Counted from the first letter of the stretch, positions 1 through 13,490 are shown. The stretch is 64,000 nt of DNA from Taudactylus pleione (GCA_031769625.1 JAUIMM010000601.1:1492001-1556000), one strand, 5' to 3'. The notes: generated by a model not told the origin, from the sequence alone. Made by a program: numbers and translations.

Positions 1-2865
1 CTGCTAAGTGTATTCTGTTCTTGTTACCTGTGACTGCTTAGAGTATTCTGTTCTTGTTACCTGTGACTAGTTAGTGTATTAAGTTTCAATTACCTGTAAC
101 TGCTAAGTGTATTCTGTTCTTGTTACCTGTGACAGCTAAGTGTATTCTGTTCTTTTTACCTGTGACTTCAAAGTGTATTCTGTTCTTGTTATCTGTTACT
201 GCTAAGTGTATTCTGTTCTTGTTACCTGTGACTACCAAGTGTATTCTGTTCTTGTTATCTGTGACTGCCAATTGTATTCTGTTCTTGCTTCCTGTGACTA
301 CAAAGTGTATTCTGTTCTTGTTACCTGTGACTGCTAAGTGTATTCTGTTCTTGTTACCTGTGACTGCTAAGAGTATTCTGTTCTTGTTACCTGTTACTGC
401 CAAGTGTATTCTTTTCTAAGTACCTGTGACGACCAAGTGTATTCTGTTCTTGTTACCTGTGACTACCAAGTGTATTCTGTTCTTGTTACCTGTGACTGCT
501 AAGTGTATCCTGTTCTTGTTACCGGTGAATTCTAAGTGTTTTCTGTTCTTTTTATCTGTGACTGCTAAGTGTATTCTGTTCCTTTTACCTGTGACTACCA
601 AGTGTATTCTGTTCTTGTTACGTGTGACTGCTAAGTGTATTCTGTTCTTGTTATCTGTCACTATCAAGTGTATTCTCTTCTTATTACCTGTGACTGCTAA
701 GTGTATTCTGTTCTTGTTACCTCTGACTGCTAAGTGTATTCTATTCTTGTTACCTTTTACTGCTAAGTGTATTCTCTTCTTGTTACCTGTGACTACAAAG
801 TGTATTCTGTTCTTGTTACCTGTGACTGCTAAGTACATTCTGTTCTTGCTACCTGTGACTGCTAAGTGTATTATGTTCTACTTACCTGTGACTGCTAAGT
901 GTATTCTGTTCTTGTTACCTGTGACTGCTAAGTGTATTCTGTTCTTGTTACCTGTGACTGCTAAGTGTATTATGTTCTACTTACCTGTGATGGCTAAATG
1001 TTTTCTGTTCTTGTTACCTGTGACTGCTAAGTGTATTCTCTTCTTATTACCTGTGACTGCTAAGTGTATTATGTTCTACTTACCTGTGACTGCTAAGTGT
1101 ATTCTGTTCTTGTTACCTGTGACTGCTAAGTGTATTCTGTTCTTGTTACCTGTGACTGCTAAGTGTATTATGTTCTACTTACCTGTGATGGCTAAATGTT
1201 TTCTGTTCTTATTACCTGTGACTGCTAAATGTATTCTGTTCTTGTTACCTGTGACTGCTAAGTGTATTCTGTTCCTTTTACCTGTGACTACCAAGTGTAT
1301 TCTGTTCTTGTTACCTGTGACAGCTAAGTGTATTCTGTTCTTGTTAATTGTGACTGCTTAGTGTATTCTGTTCTTGTTACCTGTGACTACTTAGTGTATT
1401 AAGTTTCAGTTACCTGTAACTGCTAAGTGTATTCTGTTCTTGTTACCTGTGACAGCTAAGTGTATTCTGTTCTTGTTACCTGTGACTGCTAAGTGTATTC
1501 TGTTCTTGTTACCTGTTACTGCTAAGTGTATTTTGTTCATGTTACCTGTGACTACCAAGTGTATTCTGTTCTTGTTACCTGTGACTGCTAAGTGTATTCT
1601 GTTCTTGTTACCTGTGACTGCCAAGTGTATTCTGTTCTTGTTACCTGTGACTACCAAGTGTATTCTGTTCTTGTTACCTGTGACTGCTAAGTGTATTCTG
1701 TTCTTGTTACCTGTGACTGCTAAGTGTATTCTGTTCTTGTTACCTGTGACTGCTAAGTGTATTCGGTTCTTGTTACCTGTGACTGCCAAGTGTATTCTGT
1801 TCCTGTAACCTGTGACTACCAAGTGTATTCTGTTCTTGTTACCTTTGACTGTTAATTGTATTTTGTTCTTGTTATCTGTGACTGCTAAGTGTATTCTGTT
1901 CTTGTTACCTGTGACTGCTAAGTGTATTCTGTTCTTTTTAACTGTGACTGCTAAGTGTACTCTGTTCTTGTTACCTGTGACTGCTAAGTGTAATGTCTTG
2001 TTTCCTGTGACTACCAAGTGTATTCTGTTCTTGTTACCTGTGACTGCTAAGTGTATTCTGTTCTTGTTACCTGTGACTGCCAAGTGAATTCTGTTCCTTT
2101 TACCTGTGACTACCAAGTGTATTCTGTTCTTGTTACCTGCGACTGCCAAGTGCATTCTGTTATTGTTACCTGTGACTGCTACGTGTATTCTGTTCTTATT
2201 ACCTGTGACTGCCAAGTGTATTCTGTTCCTGTAACCTGTGACTACCAAGTGTATTCTGTTCTTGTTACCTTTGACTGTTAATTGTATTTTGTTCTTGTTA
2301 CCTGTGACTGCTAAGTGTATTCTGTTCTTGTTACCTGTGACTGCTAAGTGTATTCTGTTCTTTTTAACTGTGACTGCTAAGTGTACTCTGTTCTTGTTAC
2401 CTGTGACTTCCAAGTGTATTCTGTTCTTGTTACCTGTGACTGCTAAGTGTACTCTGTTCTTGTTACCTGTGACTTCTAAGTATATTCTGTTCTTGTTATC
2501 TGTGACTGCTATGTGTATTCTGTTCCTTTTACCAGTGACTACCAAGTGTATTCTGTTCTTGTTAACTATGACTGCAAAGTGTATTATTTTCTTGTTACCT
2601 GTGACTTCTTAGTGTATTCTGTTCTTGTTAACAGTGACTGCTTAGTATATTATGTTCTACTTACCTGTGACTGCTAAGTGTATTCTGTTCTTGTTACCTG
2701 CGACTGTTAATTGTATTCTGTTCTTGTTACCTGTGACTGCTAAGTGTATTCTGTTCTTGTTACCTGTGACTGCTAAGTGTATTCTGTTCTTGTTAACTGT
2801 GACTGCTAAGTGTACTCTGTTCTTGTTACCTGTGACTGCTAAGTGTATTGTGTTTTTGTTTCCTG
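1..2865. repeat. 33-bp minisatellite, left block
   Basis: Head-to-tail copies of a 33-bp unit (core AAGTGTATTCTGTTCTTGTT followed by ACCTGTGACTGCT). It begins before base 1, so the array is longer than the window shows. Units differ by scattered substitutions and rare small indels. Because 33 is divisible by three, several frames stay open on both strands and give false 11-residue-periodic proteins. Higher-order structure is visible: an unusual pair of variant units around base 80 recurs near 1,400, exactly 1,320 bp (40 units) later, and the block near 1,801 recurs near 2,227 (13 units, one lacking 3 bp). The array resumes after the retrovirus. Confidence 0.97.
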
Positions 2866-3442
2866 TGTCGAAGACTAATTTACATAATTCCATATTTACA
2901 TATGCTTTATGCTGTATAATGAAGCAGTACATGAGATTTAACAGGGCATTGGTACTTCCATTTTGTTTCTCTGTCCAAACTTAGATTTAAATGGAAACTA
3001 GTGTATTTCTTTAAGGCCGCACCCGATGGAAACTGTTTATCTAACACAGTGAAGAGATCATGCCCATATATGTGCCCTTGTACTGGGGAAACTATTTAGA
3101 CTAAATATGGGATGCAGTATTCCATGAGTATCACTGAAAAGCAATTCAGTTTCGAGTCTGATTGTCAAGGAGGAGTTAACAAGAGCAAGCTTTGTCTATT
3201 ATCTGATAATGGTAGTGGGCATTAAAGGGGCGTATAATCTGAATATTGTAATAATGTATAAGTATTGTGTGACAATGTCAATCATTGTTATTCCTGCATT
3301 ATAACCCTGGGAGAATATGTCCCAGTTAAAAGGGCTTGATCTAATTATTTAATTAATTAATAAAATGACAAATTCTTAAGTATACTGGTTTGGAGAATAT
3401 TACTTATTATGGAACATCACCTGTTAAAGGTAATTTTAGACA
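2866..3442 (+). repeat. 5' LTR of the endogenous retrovirus
   Basis: 577 bp, TG...CA termini. A polyadenylation signal AATAAA lies at 3,359-3,364. It differs from the right LTR at 13 positions by my count (about 2.3 percent) with no length difference. The interior starts with GTTGGAGGCACTTG; a tRNA primer-binding site starting at TGG is plausible, but I could not assign the tRNA. Confidence 0.88.
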
Positions 3443-4640
3443 GTTGGAGGCACTTGCTGTTCCTTTACGACACCAATCATCTACCTGTGCACCTGTCAGG
3501 TTTCCTCACTACCTCAACAATGGGAGAGGAGTGGCTGTACCTGCTGTCTGGCCAGCAGCTGGGACATCCAATCCCCAAAATCTTCGTGAGTATCAGAATT
3601 AATTATATATATACATTATGTGTATATATATGTATGTTTCTGTGCTCCAAGATGTTATGTAATGAGAGGAAATGGTGTACCACGTGATGAAGGGGGTGTA
3701 GCTAAAGTTGAACTTAGAGATGATTTTATATTGTGTGTGGTTGCATTTAAGTAATATTGCTAAAAATAGAGATAACTGTATTAAGATGCTTTAATAATTT
3801 AGGCTGTGATCTGATCACTCACAGTCAAAGGTTTATTTAATATATGTGTAGTGAAGAATGTATGAATTATGAGTGTATGAAATGTGGAGATGTACCTGTT
3901 TTTCGATAGACAGACGTGTCGCAAGAGGTAATACAAATGTGTTTGTATTTGCTTGGAGAAAAACAGGTGATCATAGAAAGCTTGTTCTGACTATGTGCAT
4001 TTCTATGGTGAATGTTAAAAATGACAAGACATGATAAAATGTGTATTCCAGTGGATGGCAAAAAAAAAAAAAAGTGCAGCGTAAAGTGTTAATTTGTATT
4101 GTTTACATAATTAGTATAAGTAATTCTAAATTAAATGTAGAGATCAGTCCGCACGCTTGCGTTAAGTATGTCATGTTAAAACTCTATTAAAAAAAAAAAA
4201 TTAATGTATATTGTTGGGAACACAATGGCAGGCTGCAGCTGCTATTGCTATTTCTATAGTTGTGTCAGTAATGTTTAAAAATATTCTTTAAAAAAATCTT
4301 TAAAATAGTGTTTAGTATCTGTGAAACAAGACGCTGTCATTGAATCTGAAGAAAAGTACAGGCAGAGTTTACATGGTTGTTTGCCAAGAAAAGTTCTTAT
4401 AAGTTCAGAATGTCCCAGACAAAAGACAGAGTTTACAAAAGCAAGAGAACTATAAAGGCTTATAAATTTATTACATTATCATTGTTACATAAACCAATAG
4501 AGAAAGTTTGGAAACAGCTAATTTTTACAGAAATGTGATTTTGGAGATAAATAGTGTTAATGTTATTAATGACCATAAGCCAAATGTTTAATGTCATGTT
4601 ATACCAGACTAAATAAGAATAAGACAGTTGCAGCTAATCA
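3443..4640. other. Retroviral interior, 5' part, unrecognised
   Basis: AT-rich leader/gag position of the provirus. The only notable frame is a 92-codon one at 3,409-3,687 that runs out of the LTR. Contains two poly-A tracts (about 4,060 and 4,190). No gag motif is recognisable by eye. Confidence 0.4.
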
Positions 4641-4699
4641 TAAAGGATTCCACATGATTACATGCTTAAGGGACTTTTTAAGGCTAGGTTGAATGATAC

Positions 4700-5580
4700 A
4701 TAATGTAATAGGGCAGCATTTTAATATCTAGAATGGGAAGAACTATACTTTAACATAATTGCCAACTTAACAAGGAGAGGACAGAAGCAGATCTTGTGCA
4801 GAACAGAGATGTTGGGTTGGAAGATATTTGGATATAAGTGAAGAGATGTATGTTGGTTTGGTTAATAGCGTCATTCGTGACTGTAAGTATTTTAAGTTTA
4901 ATATGGTAGAAGACCGGCAGCCAATAGAGAGACTGGCAGAGTAGATTAGCAGACACTGGATGTTTGTTGAGAACAATCAACCTTGCAGCTATATTCAAAA
5001 TGCCATATAGTGGGGAAAACCAATAATGAGACTATTATAATTGTCTATGAGGAAATAATGACTCCATGTGTTAGATTTGTTGCATTGTCTTGTGTAAGAT
5101 ATGGTCGAATTTTGGCTATGTTTTTTAGATGTATGTAACAGGATTTAGAGACAGTTGAATGTGAGAAATATTAGACAGTTTATAGTCGAGGATGACACCC
5201 AAGGCAGCGAGCTTGTGAAGTGGGGTTGATTGTCGAGTTGTCAAGTTGTCAATAGTTATAGGGATATCAGAATGGTGACTATTATTGCTGGTAGATATAT
5301 AATTAATTCTGTTGTGGATACAGTAATTTTTAGGTGGCGAGATGACATTCCAAGATGTAATGGTGGAGAGATATACAGTGACACAGATGAGCGCAGTTAG
5401 TGACAAATCTGGAGAGAATAGGAAAATTTGAGTATTGTCTGCATACAGATGATATTGAAAATCAAAGAAGCAGATTAGTTTGCTAAGAATGGAGGTAAAA
5501 TCAAAAAAGTGCACAGTGTAAGAATGATTACATAAGTAGAATGTCAATCAAGAAGGGATGTCTCTTGAAAACCTAGGGAT
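4700..5580 (-). pseudogene. L2/CR1-like LINE reverse transcriptase remnant
   Basis: Two minus-strand frames, 5,125-5,547 and 4,750-4,998, read in order like the second half of a non-LTR retrotransposon reverse transcriptase. The first contains YHLYADNTQIFL, the family C motif with YADD changed to YADN, then a conserved LGVILD motif. The second contains LYWLPV, the usual downstream motif of L2/CR1/Rex-type LINEs. Frames are broken between them and the 5' part is missing, so this is a dead 5'-truncated LINE. It runs opposite to the retrovirus, which suggests insertion into the provirus or its ancestor. Confidence 0.75.
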
Positions 5581-5599
5581 TATAGTGTTTGCATAGGAA

Positions 5600-7850
5600 G
5601 AGAATGCTGTTTCTGTGGAGTATTAGGAATGAGATGAGAAGAGTGTAGATACTTCATCTATATTAGAGGGGTCTAATAAACATGATCCTATATACTTCCT
5701 ATGTTCAGAGCAGGATTGTAAACTTTTGTAATGACAAACTGTTTAACTCGTTCTTTCAGTATTTTCAGAGTGAGAACCTGTCTGTCTGTGTAACTAGTGT
5801 GTCAGTGTGAGTTAAACTCTCTCTCTATACCCCTCCCAGATGGAGAAGCTGCACGGAGGAGGAGAAAAAAAAAAAAGAGGAATACTTTAACTATCTCAGA
5901 GTATGAAACTGTGTCTGTATTCTTGCATCATAGGTTTCTTTTGTACCTCAGCCAGGGTACTAATAAAAGAAGGTTATGAAACATACTTTTTAGTATATAC
6001 GTAGTATCTACATAATGTTTTAATAAAGCAAAAGGATATATTCTGAAAAAGTTTACAAACAGTTTACAATGTTTGCAAAATAATCTGCAATTTTTTATGT
6101 TCTTACAGATGACGCAGTCCTTATCTAACAGTGATCTATGGTTATATTCCAAAGTTATTTTAAACTTCAATAAGACCTGCTAACAAACAATTATGTTTCT
6201 TTTGCAGAAGCAAGTTAAAAGTTTAATGGAAAAAAATCCAACTATATATTGATAATTTTGAATATACAGGACGTTGTTTACCATCAGCTCGAAGACATTT
6301 ATATCCTTTAAGGGTGGCATTAATTGTTAAGTTGAATTGCATCTATTGGTTTTACATACAGTTATTCAGATATTTAATAATACTCAACTTAAACATGTTC
6401 CTATAGTCAGATTTTCTCAAAGGGAGATAATATGTTAGACTCATATCAATCTTACATATGTCATAACTTCAATTGTGCTACATTGATCTTCTTTATTCTC
6501 AACAGGGGGGAATATGGTTGATTATGGTTAATGGTGAGGAAAAAGGAAGACAATGAACATGTTTGCAATAATGAAATAAAGAAAAATATTTTTCAGTAAT
6601 GGGAGGTTTCATTAGATAATCTTGACTTAGTTCTCTTTACTGATGATAACTGTTACAGACAGATACATAATGTTTTTTTTTGGTTACAGGGAATGCATTA
6701 CAGTGACTACCACATTCAACGAAGTTAGCTGAATGTAATGTACAGTATTGATTATAGCAATTGGAAGCATAGGGGCTAACGCATAGCTTCTGGGAACTAC
6801 AATTTTACATGTACAAACAGTTAAGGAACTGAAAGAAGCAATATGTTTACTAATAATAACTTGTAGTAATTAAGTGTCGGGTACAAACTAAAGAGATTGA
6901 TATTATTGTCATGGGTAACATATTAGCTTACAGGGTAGTATGAAAGGTAATTTTAAGTACATGTGATGAGCCAGTTATAGAAACTCAGTTGATGGTGTTT
7001 AAGGATATCACATTTGATCAATTTAGACAATATCAGGAAAATACTTCTCACAATGAGGTTAATGTCTGGAAATTAGAGCATTGTTACAAGAGAAGATGAT
7101 AATGGGTATTTGAGTAGAATTTAAATTAATACAAGCCTTATAGAGATGTTCATGGGTTAGTACTTTTAAGAGCAGATAATATGAATCACACTGTACAATC
7201 TTACTGGTATGCTCGAGCCAGAGATAAAGTGAAAATGTGAATGTTTATGTAATTCAGATGATAAATAATGAAGAGAAAATGGTACCTACTAAAACATTTT
7301 CAAAGTACTATTGATAATTGATTTTATTCAGTTACCAATGAAGAAAAAAAATGATTTAAAGTATGTCGAAGAGAAGGATTTGAAATATGTCGATTAGAAA
7401 GGAGTGGGGCATGTCGTTTAAGAGGATTAAAGTATGTTATTATTAAGGTTTCAGGATGTTGTAAAATATAGTGTTAGCATGTTCTTGGAGTTTACTGAAT
7501 TTATAGCTCCATAATGCTAAGAGAAGAGATTTTGGAGGAATTTGTATGTAAGGTATAGTTTGCTTACTGTAAGTGTTATTGAAATACAAGGAAAGTTTTT
7601 CAAATAAGTGAAAAGATGGGAATAAAATGAAAGTTACACACAATGGTGTTATAAAAAATAAATGAGTTAAACTTACAAAAGAGACATGAATGGCATTGTT
7701 TGAAGGCCTACATTTGGTGCTTCATAGTAATAGAATCACACCAGAGCCTTATCTCAATCTCTCCTTATTATTAATTTTTTTGAACTACAATCAAGATGTG
7801 TTACTAAACCAAAGACTGATTTGAGATTACAACATGATTTGACTGTTCAA
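5600..7850. other. Retroviral interior, degraded
   Basis: AT-rich sequence in the expected gag-pol region. A frame of 60 codons at 5,797-5,979 is the longest in sense. No catalytic motif of protease or reverse transcriptase is readable without frameshift correction. Confidence 0.35.
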
Positions 7851-8200
7851 TATTTTATACAATTGTCTAAGCAGCTACAACAAGAAGACTTTTTTGGGAA
7901 GCTCAACAGGATATTCAACCAACATCAGCATTTGATGCAGAAGATGAAATACAGTCTAGAGACTATGATGGTATGATGAGAAGTTTGTTACATTCTGGTT
8001 CCCTTACAGATCAATGGGATGGTCCTTGGCATGGCAAAAGTGATGCTGACAACAGATACAGCTACAAAGGTTGCTGAGAAGGACACCTGGATCCATGGCT
8101 CACAGTGAAAAAGGTCAGAGAGAAATCCGAGCTTAAAGGGGACTTATTCTCAGACTCAAGTGCTGATATAGAGACTGAGCTATAAAGACTGTGATAAAAG
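7850..8200 (+). pseudogene. Retroviral pol (integrase C-terminal) remnant
   Basis: A stretch around 8,005-8,115 resembles the end of gamma/epsilon-type retroviral integrases: a Gly-Pro-Trp turn, then a run of Thr/Asp/Lys codons, then a Trp-Ile-His-type motif shortly before the Pol stop. The match is split over two frames, so at least one frameshift is present. Position, about 4.6 kb after the left LTR, fits the end of pol. It is too damaged to place in a genus. Confidence 0.6.
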
Positions 8201-9952
8201 ACTATGAGAACTCTTCAATCAAGATGGAGATTATTGCTCACAATAGACTATGATATAGACTGATGACAACGGAACCATAATTTTTCTTAGCTGCGTGATG
8301 GAAACAATCGTGTTTATTGCAAATGAGACTTATTTTTATTTTGGAGAGAGGGCGAGAAAGGGTTCAAGGTCTGGTATGACTACACATCCAGTAGTGTGGA
8401 TGATGGGGTTATTGTAATAAGTCCTTTCCTTCCTCCTTTCTAAGCAGGGAAAATGATCGGTATCAGAAGTCTGATTTATCATCTATTGAAAAGTGCATTG
8501 GCATTTACTGTACTAAACCAGAAGAAAGATGTATACTAATGGTGTATGGATATTATTCAAAAGAGTATCCAAATTCTACAAAATTATTCATTGATGGGTA
8601 AAGTATTAAATGGAACCATTCTTGAGTTGAAATATACTGTAATTACTAAAATAATTAACATAAAAACATGTGAGAATTGTGAAAGAAGGTTGTAAACAGG
8701 AAAAGGGGTTACTGATAACTATAACTTGACAAAACCACTAATAATTATGTTATTTTCATATGTAAGTGAACGCATTCCATTCTGTTTTAATAAGAAAGTA
8801 TACGAAATGAAGCAGACTACACCTCAGATCTGAATAACTACAGGAATATTTACTAATCCAATACAAGTAGAAAATGATGAGTCATAATATTGTAATAAAA
8901 TCTTTACTGTGTACAAACCTTAAATTCCTTGCTATAATGAACAATGTAAGGAAGATTTTAAAGAACTAAATGCTTATTATGTACAATGTATTTTTACAAT
9001 GAGACATTTGATTATACACTGCTAGGGATTAGTTCCAATATTGAGTGTTCCAAATGGTGATACAGATCATATAGTTCAGACATGTTAGTAATGCTAATTA
9101 CTACCATATTTGGGTTTGATGTTATTTTCTTGTTACCAGATAATCTTTATTACCTATGAGGAAAGTATGCTTACAAATTATTGCCAATTAATTCTGAAGA
9201 TATTTCCTTTTTAGGCAAACTGATACTACAATTTTATGTTATAACTCATAATAATTTGTGATAAGTTCTTTTGCAGGATGCCAGACGTTTTACATGAAAT
9301 ATTGATCCAGTGAATAAAAAATAAATTTCTCTGATTGACACTTCAGTGAGACATTATGTTGGAAACAACTTTGCTAACATCCTTACGTATGATAATTGGG
9401 GATATTTATATAATCAACATGAAATTATTGAACTGGATAAATTTATTGACAATGATACTGGACTTTATATGATGAGACATTCATATATGTTGGACATTTA
9501 TTAAAATATTCCGAAATGAACTATTACTACAACACCGTCATAATTGATTGCTTAATTGTACAGACTGGAGGATATTATTGAACTTTTATACAAATCTTGA
9601 CATTCAATGTTGAAGTTATTTGACTAATAATACTACAGATGAAGAAACCATTGTTATCAATTGCATAAATGAGGCTTATACTATAAAAGAAGAATCTATG
9701 AATGCATTATGATAAAGACTCTAAAGTGATTTATGATGATCATGATTAGATACTAACTTTTGATTTTCAGGTTTACAAATGTTTTTTAACATATTTTATG
9801 TACAGACAAAGTTTATTCTTGAAATCTTAATCCTGATTTTCTTTGATATTGGCCTATCCTGTATTCAGATGGCTACTTTAAAAATGAAAACATACAAGAG
9901 ATGGAGATGAGATATAGCACATGTAATTAATGTGTTTATCTAAGGGTGGAGC
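8200..9952. other. Retroviral interior, env position, unrecognised
   Basis: Between the pol remnant and the right LTR, where env should lie. AT-rich, with stops in every frame; no domain recognised. Ends in the purine-rich tract before the 3' LTR. Confidence 0.4.
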
Positions 9953-10529
9953 TGTCGAAGACAAATTTACATAATTCCATATTTACATATGCTTTATGCT
10001 GTATAATGAAGCAGTACATGAGATTTAACAGGGCATTGGTACTTCCATTTTGTTTCTCTGTCCAAACTTAGATTTAAATGGAAACTAGTGTATGTCTTTA
10101 AGGCCGCACCCGAGGGAAACTGTTTATCTAACACAGTGAAGAGATCATGCCCATATATGTGTCCTTGTGCAGGGGAAACTATTCAGACTAAATATGGGAT
10201 GCAGTATTCCATGAGTATCACTCAAAAGGAATTCAGTTTCGAGTCTGATTGTCAAGGAGGAGTTAACAAGAGCAAGCTTTGTCTATTATCTGATAATAGT
10301 AGTGGGCGTTAAAGGGGCGTATAATCTGAATATTGTAATAATGTATAAGTATTGTGTGACAATGTCAATCGTTGTTATTCCTGCATTATAACCCTGGGAG
10401 AATATGTCCCAGTTAAAAGGGCTTGATCTAATTATTTAATTAATTAATAAAATGACAAATTCTTAAGTATACTGGTTTGGAGAATATTACTTATTATGGA
10501 ACAACACCTGTTAAAGGTAATTTTAGACA
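9953..10529 (+). repeat. 3' LTR of the endogenous retrovirus
   Basis: 577 bp, colinear with the 5' LTR at about 98 percent identity. Polyadenylation signal AATAAA at 10,446-10,451. Minisatellite units resume directly at 10,530. Confidence 0.88.
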
Positions 10530-12690
10530 CTGTGACTACTAAGTGTATTCTGTTCTTGTTACCTGTGACTGCTAAGTGTATTCTGTTCTTGTTACCTGTT
10601 ACTGCTAAGTGTATTCTGTTCCTTTTTACCTGTGACTACCAAGTGTATTCTGTTCTTGTTACCTGCGACTGCTAAGTGCATTCTGTTCTTGTTACCTGTG
10701 ACTGCTACGTGTATTCTGTTCTTATTACCTGTGACTGCTAAGTGTATTCTGTTCTTGTTACCTGTGACTGCTAAGTGTATTCTGTTCTTGTTACCTGTGA
10801 CTACCAAGTGTATTCTGTTCTTAATACCTGTGTCTGCTAAGTGTATTCTGTTCTTGTTACATGTGACTTCTAAGTGTATTCTGTTCTTGTTATCTGTGAC
10901 TGTTATGTGTATTCTGTTCCTTTTACCTATGACTACCAAGTGTATTCTGTTCTTGTTACCTGTGACTGCTAAGTGTATTCTGTTCTTGTTACCTGAGACT
11001 TCTTAGTGTATTCTGTTCTTGTTAACGGAGACTGCTTAGTGTATTATGTTCTACTTACCTGTGACTGCTAAGTGTATTATGTTCCAGGTACCTGTGACTG
11101 CTAAGTGTATTCTGTTCATGTTACCTGTGACTTCTAAGTGTATTCTGTTTTCGTTACCTGTGATTGCTATGTGTATTCTGTTCTTGTTACCTGTGACTGC
11201 TAAGTGTATTCTGTTCTTGTTACCTGTGACTTCTAAGTGTATTCTGTTCTTGTTACCTGTGACTGCTAAGTGTATTCTGTTTCTTTTACCTGTGACTAAC
11301 AAGTGTATTCTGATGTTGTTACCTGTGACTGCTAAGTGTATTCTGTTCTTTTTACCTATGACTGTTAAGTGTAAACTGTTCCAGGTACCTGTTACTGCTA
11401 AGTGTATTCTTTTCATTTTACCTGTGACTGCTAAGTGTATTCTGTTCTTGTTACCTGTGACTGCTAAGTGTATTCTGTTCTTGTTACCTGTGACTGCTAA
11501 GTGTATTCTGTTCTTGTTAGCTGTCACTATCAAGTGTATTCTGTTCTTATTACCTGTGACTGCTAAGTGTATTCTGTTCTTGTTACCTGTGACTGCTAAG
11601 TGTATTCTGTTCTTGTTACCTATGACTTCTAAGTGTATTCTGTTCTTGTTACCTGTGACTGCTAAGTGTATTCTGTTCTTGTTACCTGTTACTGCTATGT
11701 GTATTCTGTTCTTGTTACCTGTGACTACCAAGTGTATTCTCTTCTTGTTACCTGTGGCTGCTAAGTGTATTCTGTTTCTTTTACCTTTGACTGCTAAGTG
11801 TATTGTGTTCTTGTTACCTGTGACTGCTAAGTGTATTCTGTTCTTGTTACCTGTTACTGCGAAGTGTATTCTGTTCTTGTTACCTGCGACTGCAAAGTGC
11901 ATTCTGTTCTTGTTACATGTGACTGCTAAGTGTATTCTGTTCTCATTACCTGTGACTGCTACATGTATTCTGTTCCTTTTACCTGTGACTACCACGTGTA
12001 TTTTGTTACTGTTACCTGTGACTGCTAAGTGTATTCTGTTCTTGTTACCTGTGACTGCTAAGTGTATTCTGTTCATGTTACCTGTGACTGCTAAGTGTAT
12101 TCTGTTCTTGTTACCTGTGACTGCTAAGTGTATTCTGTTCTTGTTACCTGTGACTGCTAAGTGTATTCTGTTCTTGTTACCTGTGACTGCTAAGTGTATT
12201 CTGTTCTTTTTACCTGTGACTGCTAAGTGTATTCTGTTCTTGTTACCTGTGACTGCTAAGTGTATTCTGTTCATGTTACCTGTGACTGCTAAGTGTATTC
12301 TGTTCTTGTTACCTGCGACTGCTAAGTGTATTCTGTTCTTGTTACCTGTGACTGCTAAGTGTATTCTGTTCTTGTTACCTGTGACTGCTAAGTGTATTCT
12401 GTTCTTGTTACCTGTGACTGCTAAGTGTATTCTGTTCTTTTTACCTGTGACTGCTAAGTGTATTCTTTTCTTGTTACCTGTGACTGCTAAGTGTATTCTG
12501 TTCATGTTACCTGTGACTGCTAAGTGTATTCTGTTCTTGTTACCTGTGACTGCTGAGTGTATTCTGTTCTTATTACCTGTGACTGCTAAGTGTATTCTGT
12601 TCTTATTACCTGTGACTGCTACATGAAATCTGTTCCTTTTACCTGTGACTACCACGTGTATTTTGTTACTGTTACCTGTGACTACCAAGT
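10530..12690. repeat. 33-bp minisatellite, right block
   Basis: Continuation of the 33-bp array after the retrovirus. Units near 12,072, 12,271 and 12,502 share a diagnostic TTCATGTT variant and are spaced by about 6 and 7 units, which again indicates local higher-order duplication. The array ends near 12,690 at ACCAAGTAGTCGCTAG. Confidence 0.97.
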
Positions 12691-13214
12691 AGTCGCTAGT
12701 ATGCACGCAACAGTCGATTAATTTGCACTGTGCATGCGTATGGATCACAGCGCACTATGCGAGCCAGATGCTGCATTCAGAACTGTGATCGCAGAGGCTA
12801 CACAGACCCAATACATAGTGAATGACAGGAAGTGCCATGTATAGGTGGTGATGTGGGGGTGTCGTGTGAATGCAGGCATGCCAGTGCATTTCAATGCAGT
12901 TGCATGGGCATGCATAAATTAGCCACTGCAATACCAGATGCCTCCTGAGGTCTCATAGCGTGTGCAGTAGTAAGCAATTCCTGAGTATGGTCTGGGCTTA
13001 CTAAACTGTGCTTATTGGTCTGATGTTACTCGATGTTACCAATTGTTTAGCTATGCTGTCAAAGTATACGATTTGAGTAAGGGGAAGTGGGTGTCCTTAT
13101 GTCAGGCTGTGATTGCAATGTGAATGCAAACATTTACATAGCACCCCTGATATTAACAACTGCATTGTATGCGTATTAGCAGAATAGCGATTCGTAGTGA
13201 ATCAGGCCCTAAGT
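12691..13214. mobile_element. Possible Harbinger-like MITE, right end only
   Basis: Unique-looking sequence rich in TGCATGC words ending in GTGAATCAGGCCC followed by TAA. The same terminal word ends other elements in this window (near 47,397, 62,390 and 63,690). I cannot find a matching left terminus, so this is a tentative call. Confidence 0.35.
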
Positions 13215-13490
13215 ATCCACTGCACTGCATTATGTTGCACTCAGCAGTTGACCACCATCATCATCCAGCATTCATAGGTGCATTCCATCTTTAACTCTGT
13301 ATCAGTATCCTGTATTCTCAGGGTGTGCTGCATTGGAGCAGTCCACACATGCCTGCATTGTCAGTATCCTCTGCAACTTCTTCAGTCCACACTCTACCAT
13401 CAGGGCTGCCCTGCATTTGCACCTACAGTATATCTGCTGGCATCCTACTTGCACCTGCATTTACTGTTTCTGGTGGTATACAAAAGTCTA
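13215..13490. other. No gene seen
   Basis: Mixed-composition sequence. The overlapping short frames at 13,278-13,565 and 13,325-13,507 have no recognisable domain and I do not support them as genes. Confidence 0.4.

Larger units (their letters stand above)
2866..10529 (+). mobile_element. Endogenous retrovirus inserted in the minisatellite
   Basis: Two 577-bp direct repeats (2,866-3,442 and 9,953-10,529), each starting TGTCGAAG and ending TTTTAGACA, bound a 6.5-kb interior. Outside both repeats is the same 33-bp minisatellite, so this is an insertion into that array. A purine-rich tract (AAGGGTGGAG) precedes the right repeat as a polypurine tract would. A degraded pol/integrase end is recognisable near 8,000. 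The sense strand of the interior between 3,700 and 9,950 has no frame longer than about 60 codons, so the provirus is defective. The target duplication is hard to read because the flank is repetitive; at most CTG is shared. Confidence 0.85.

Noticed and set aside
426..12748. Long frames of 311, 379, 526 and 565 codons
   Set aside because: They lie entirely in the 33-bp minisatellite, exist on both strands at once and show exact 11-residue periodicity; the period being a multiple of three explains them.
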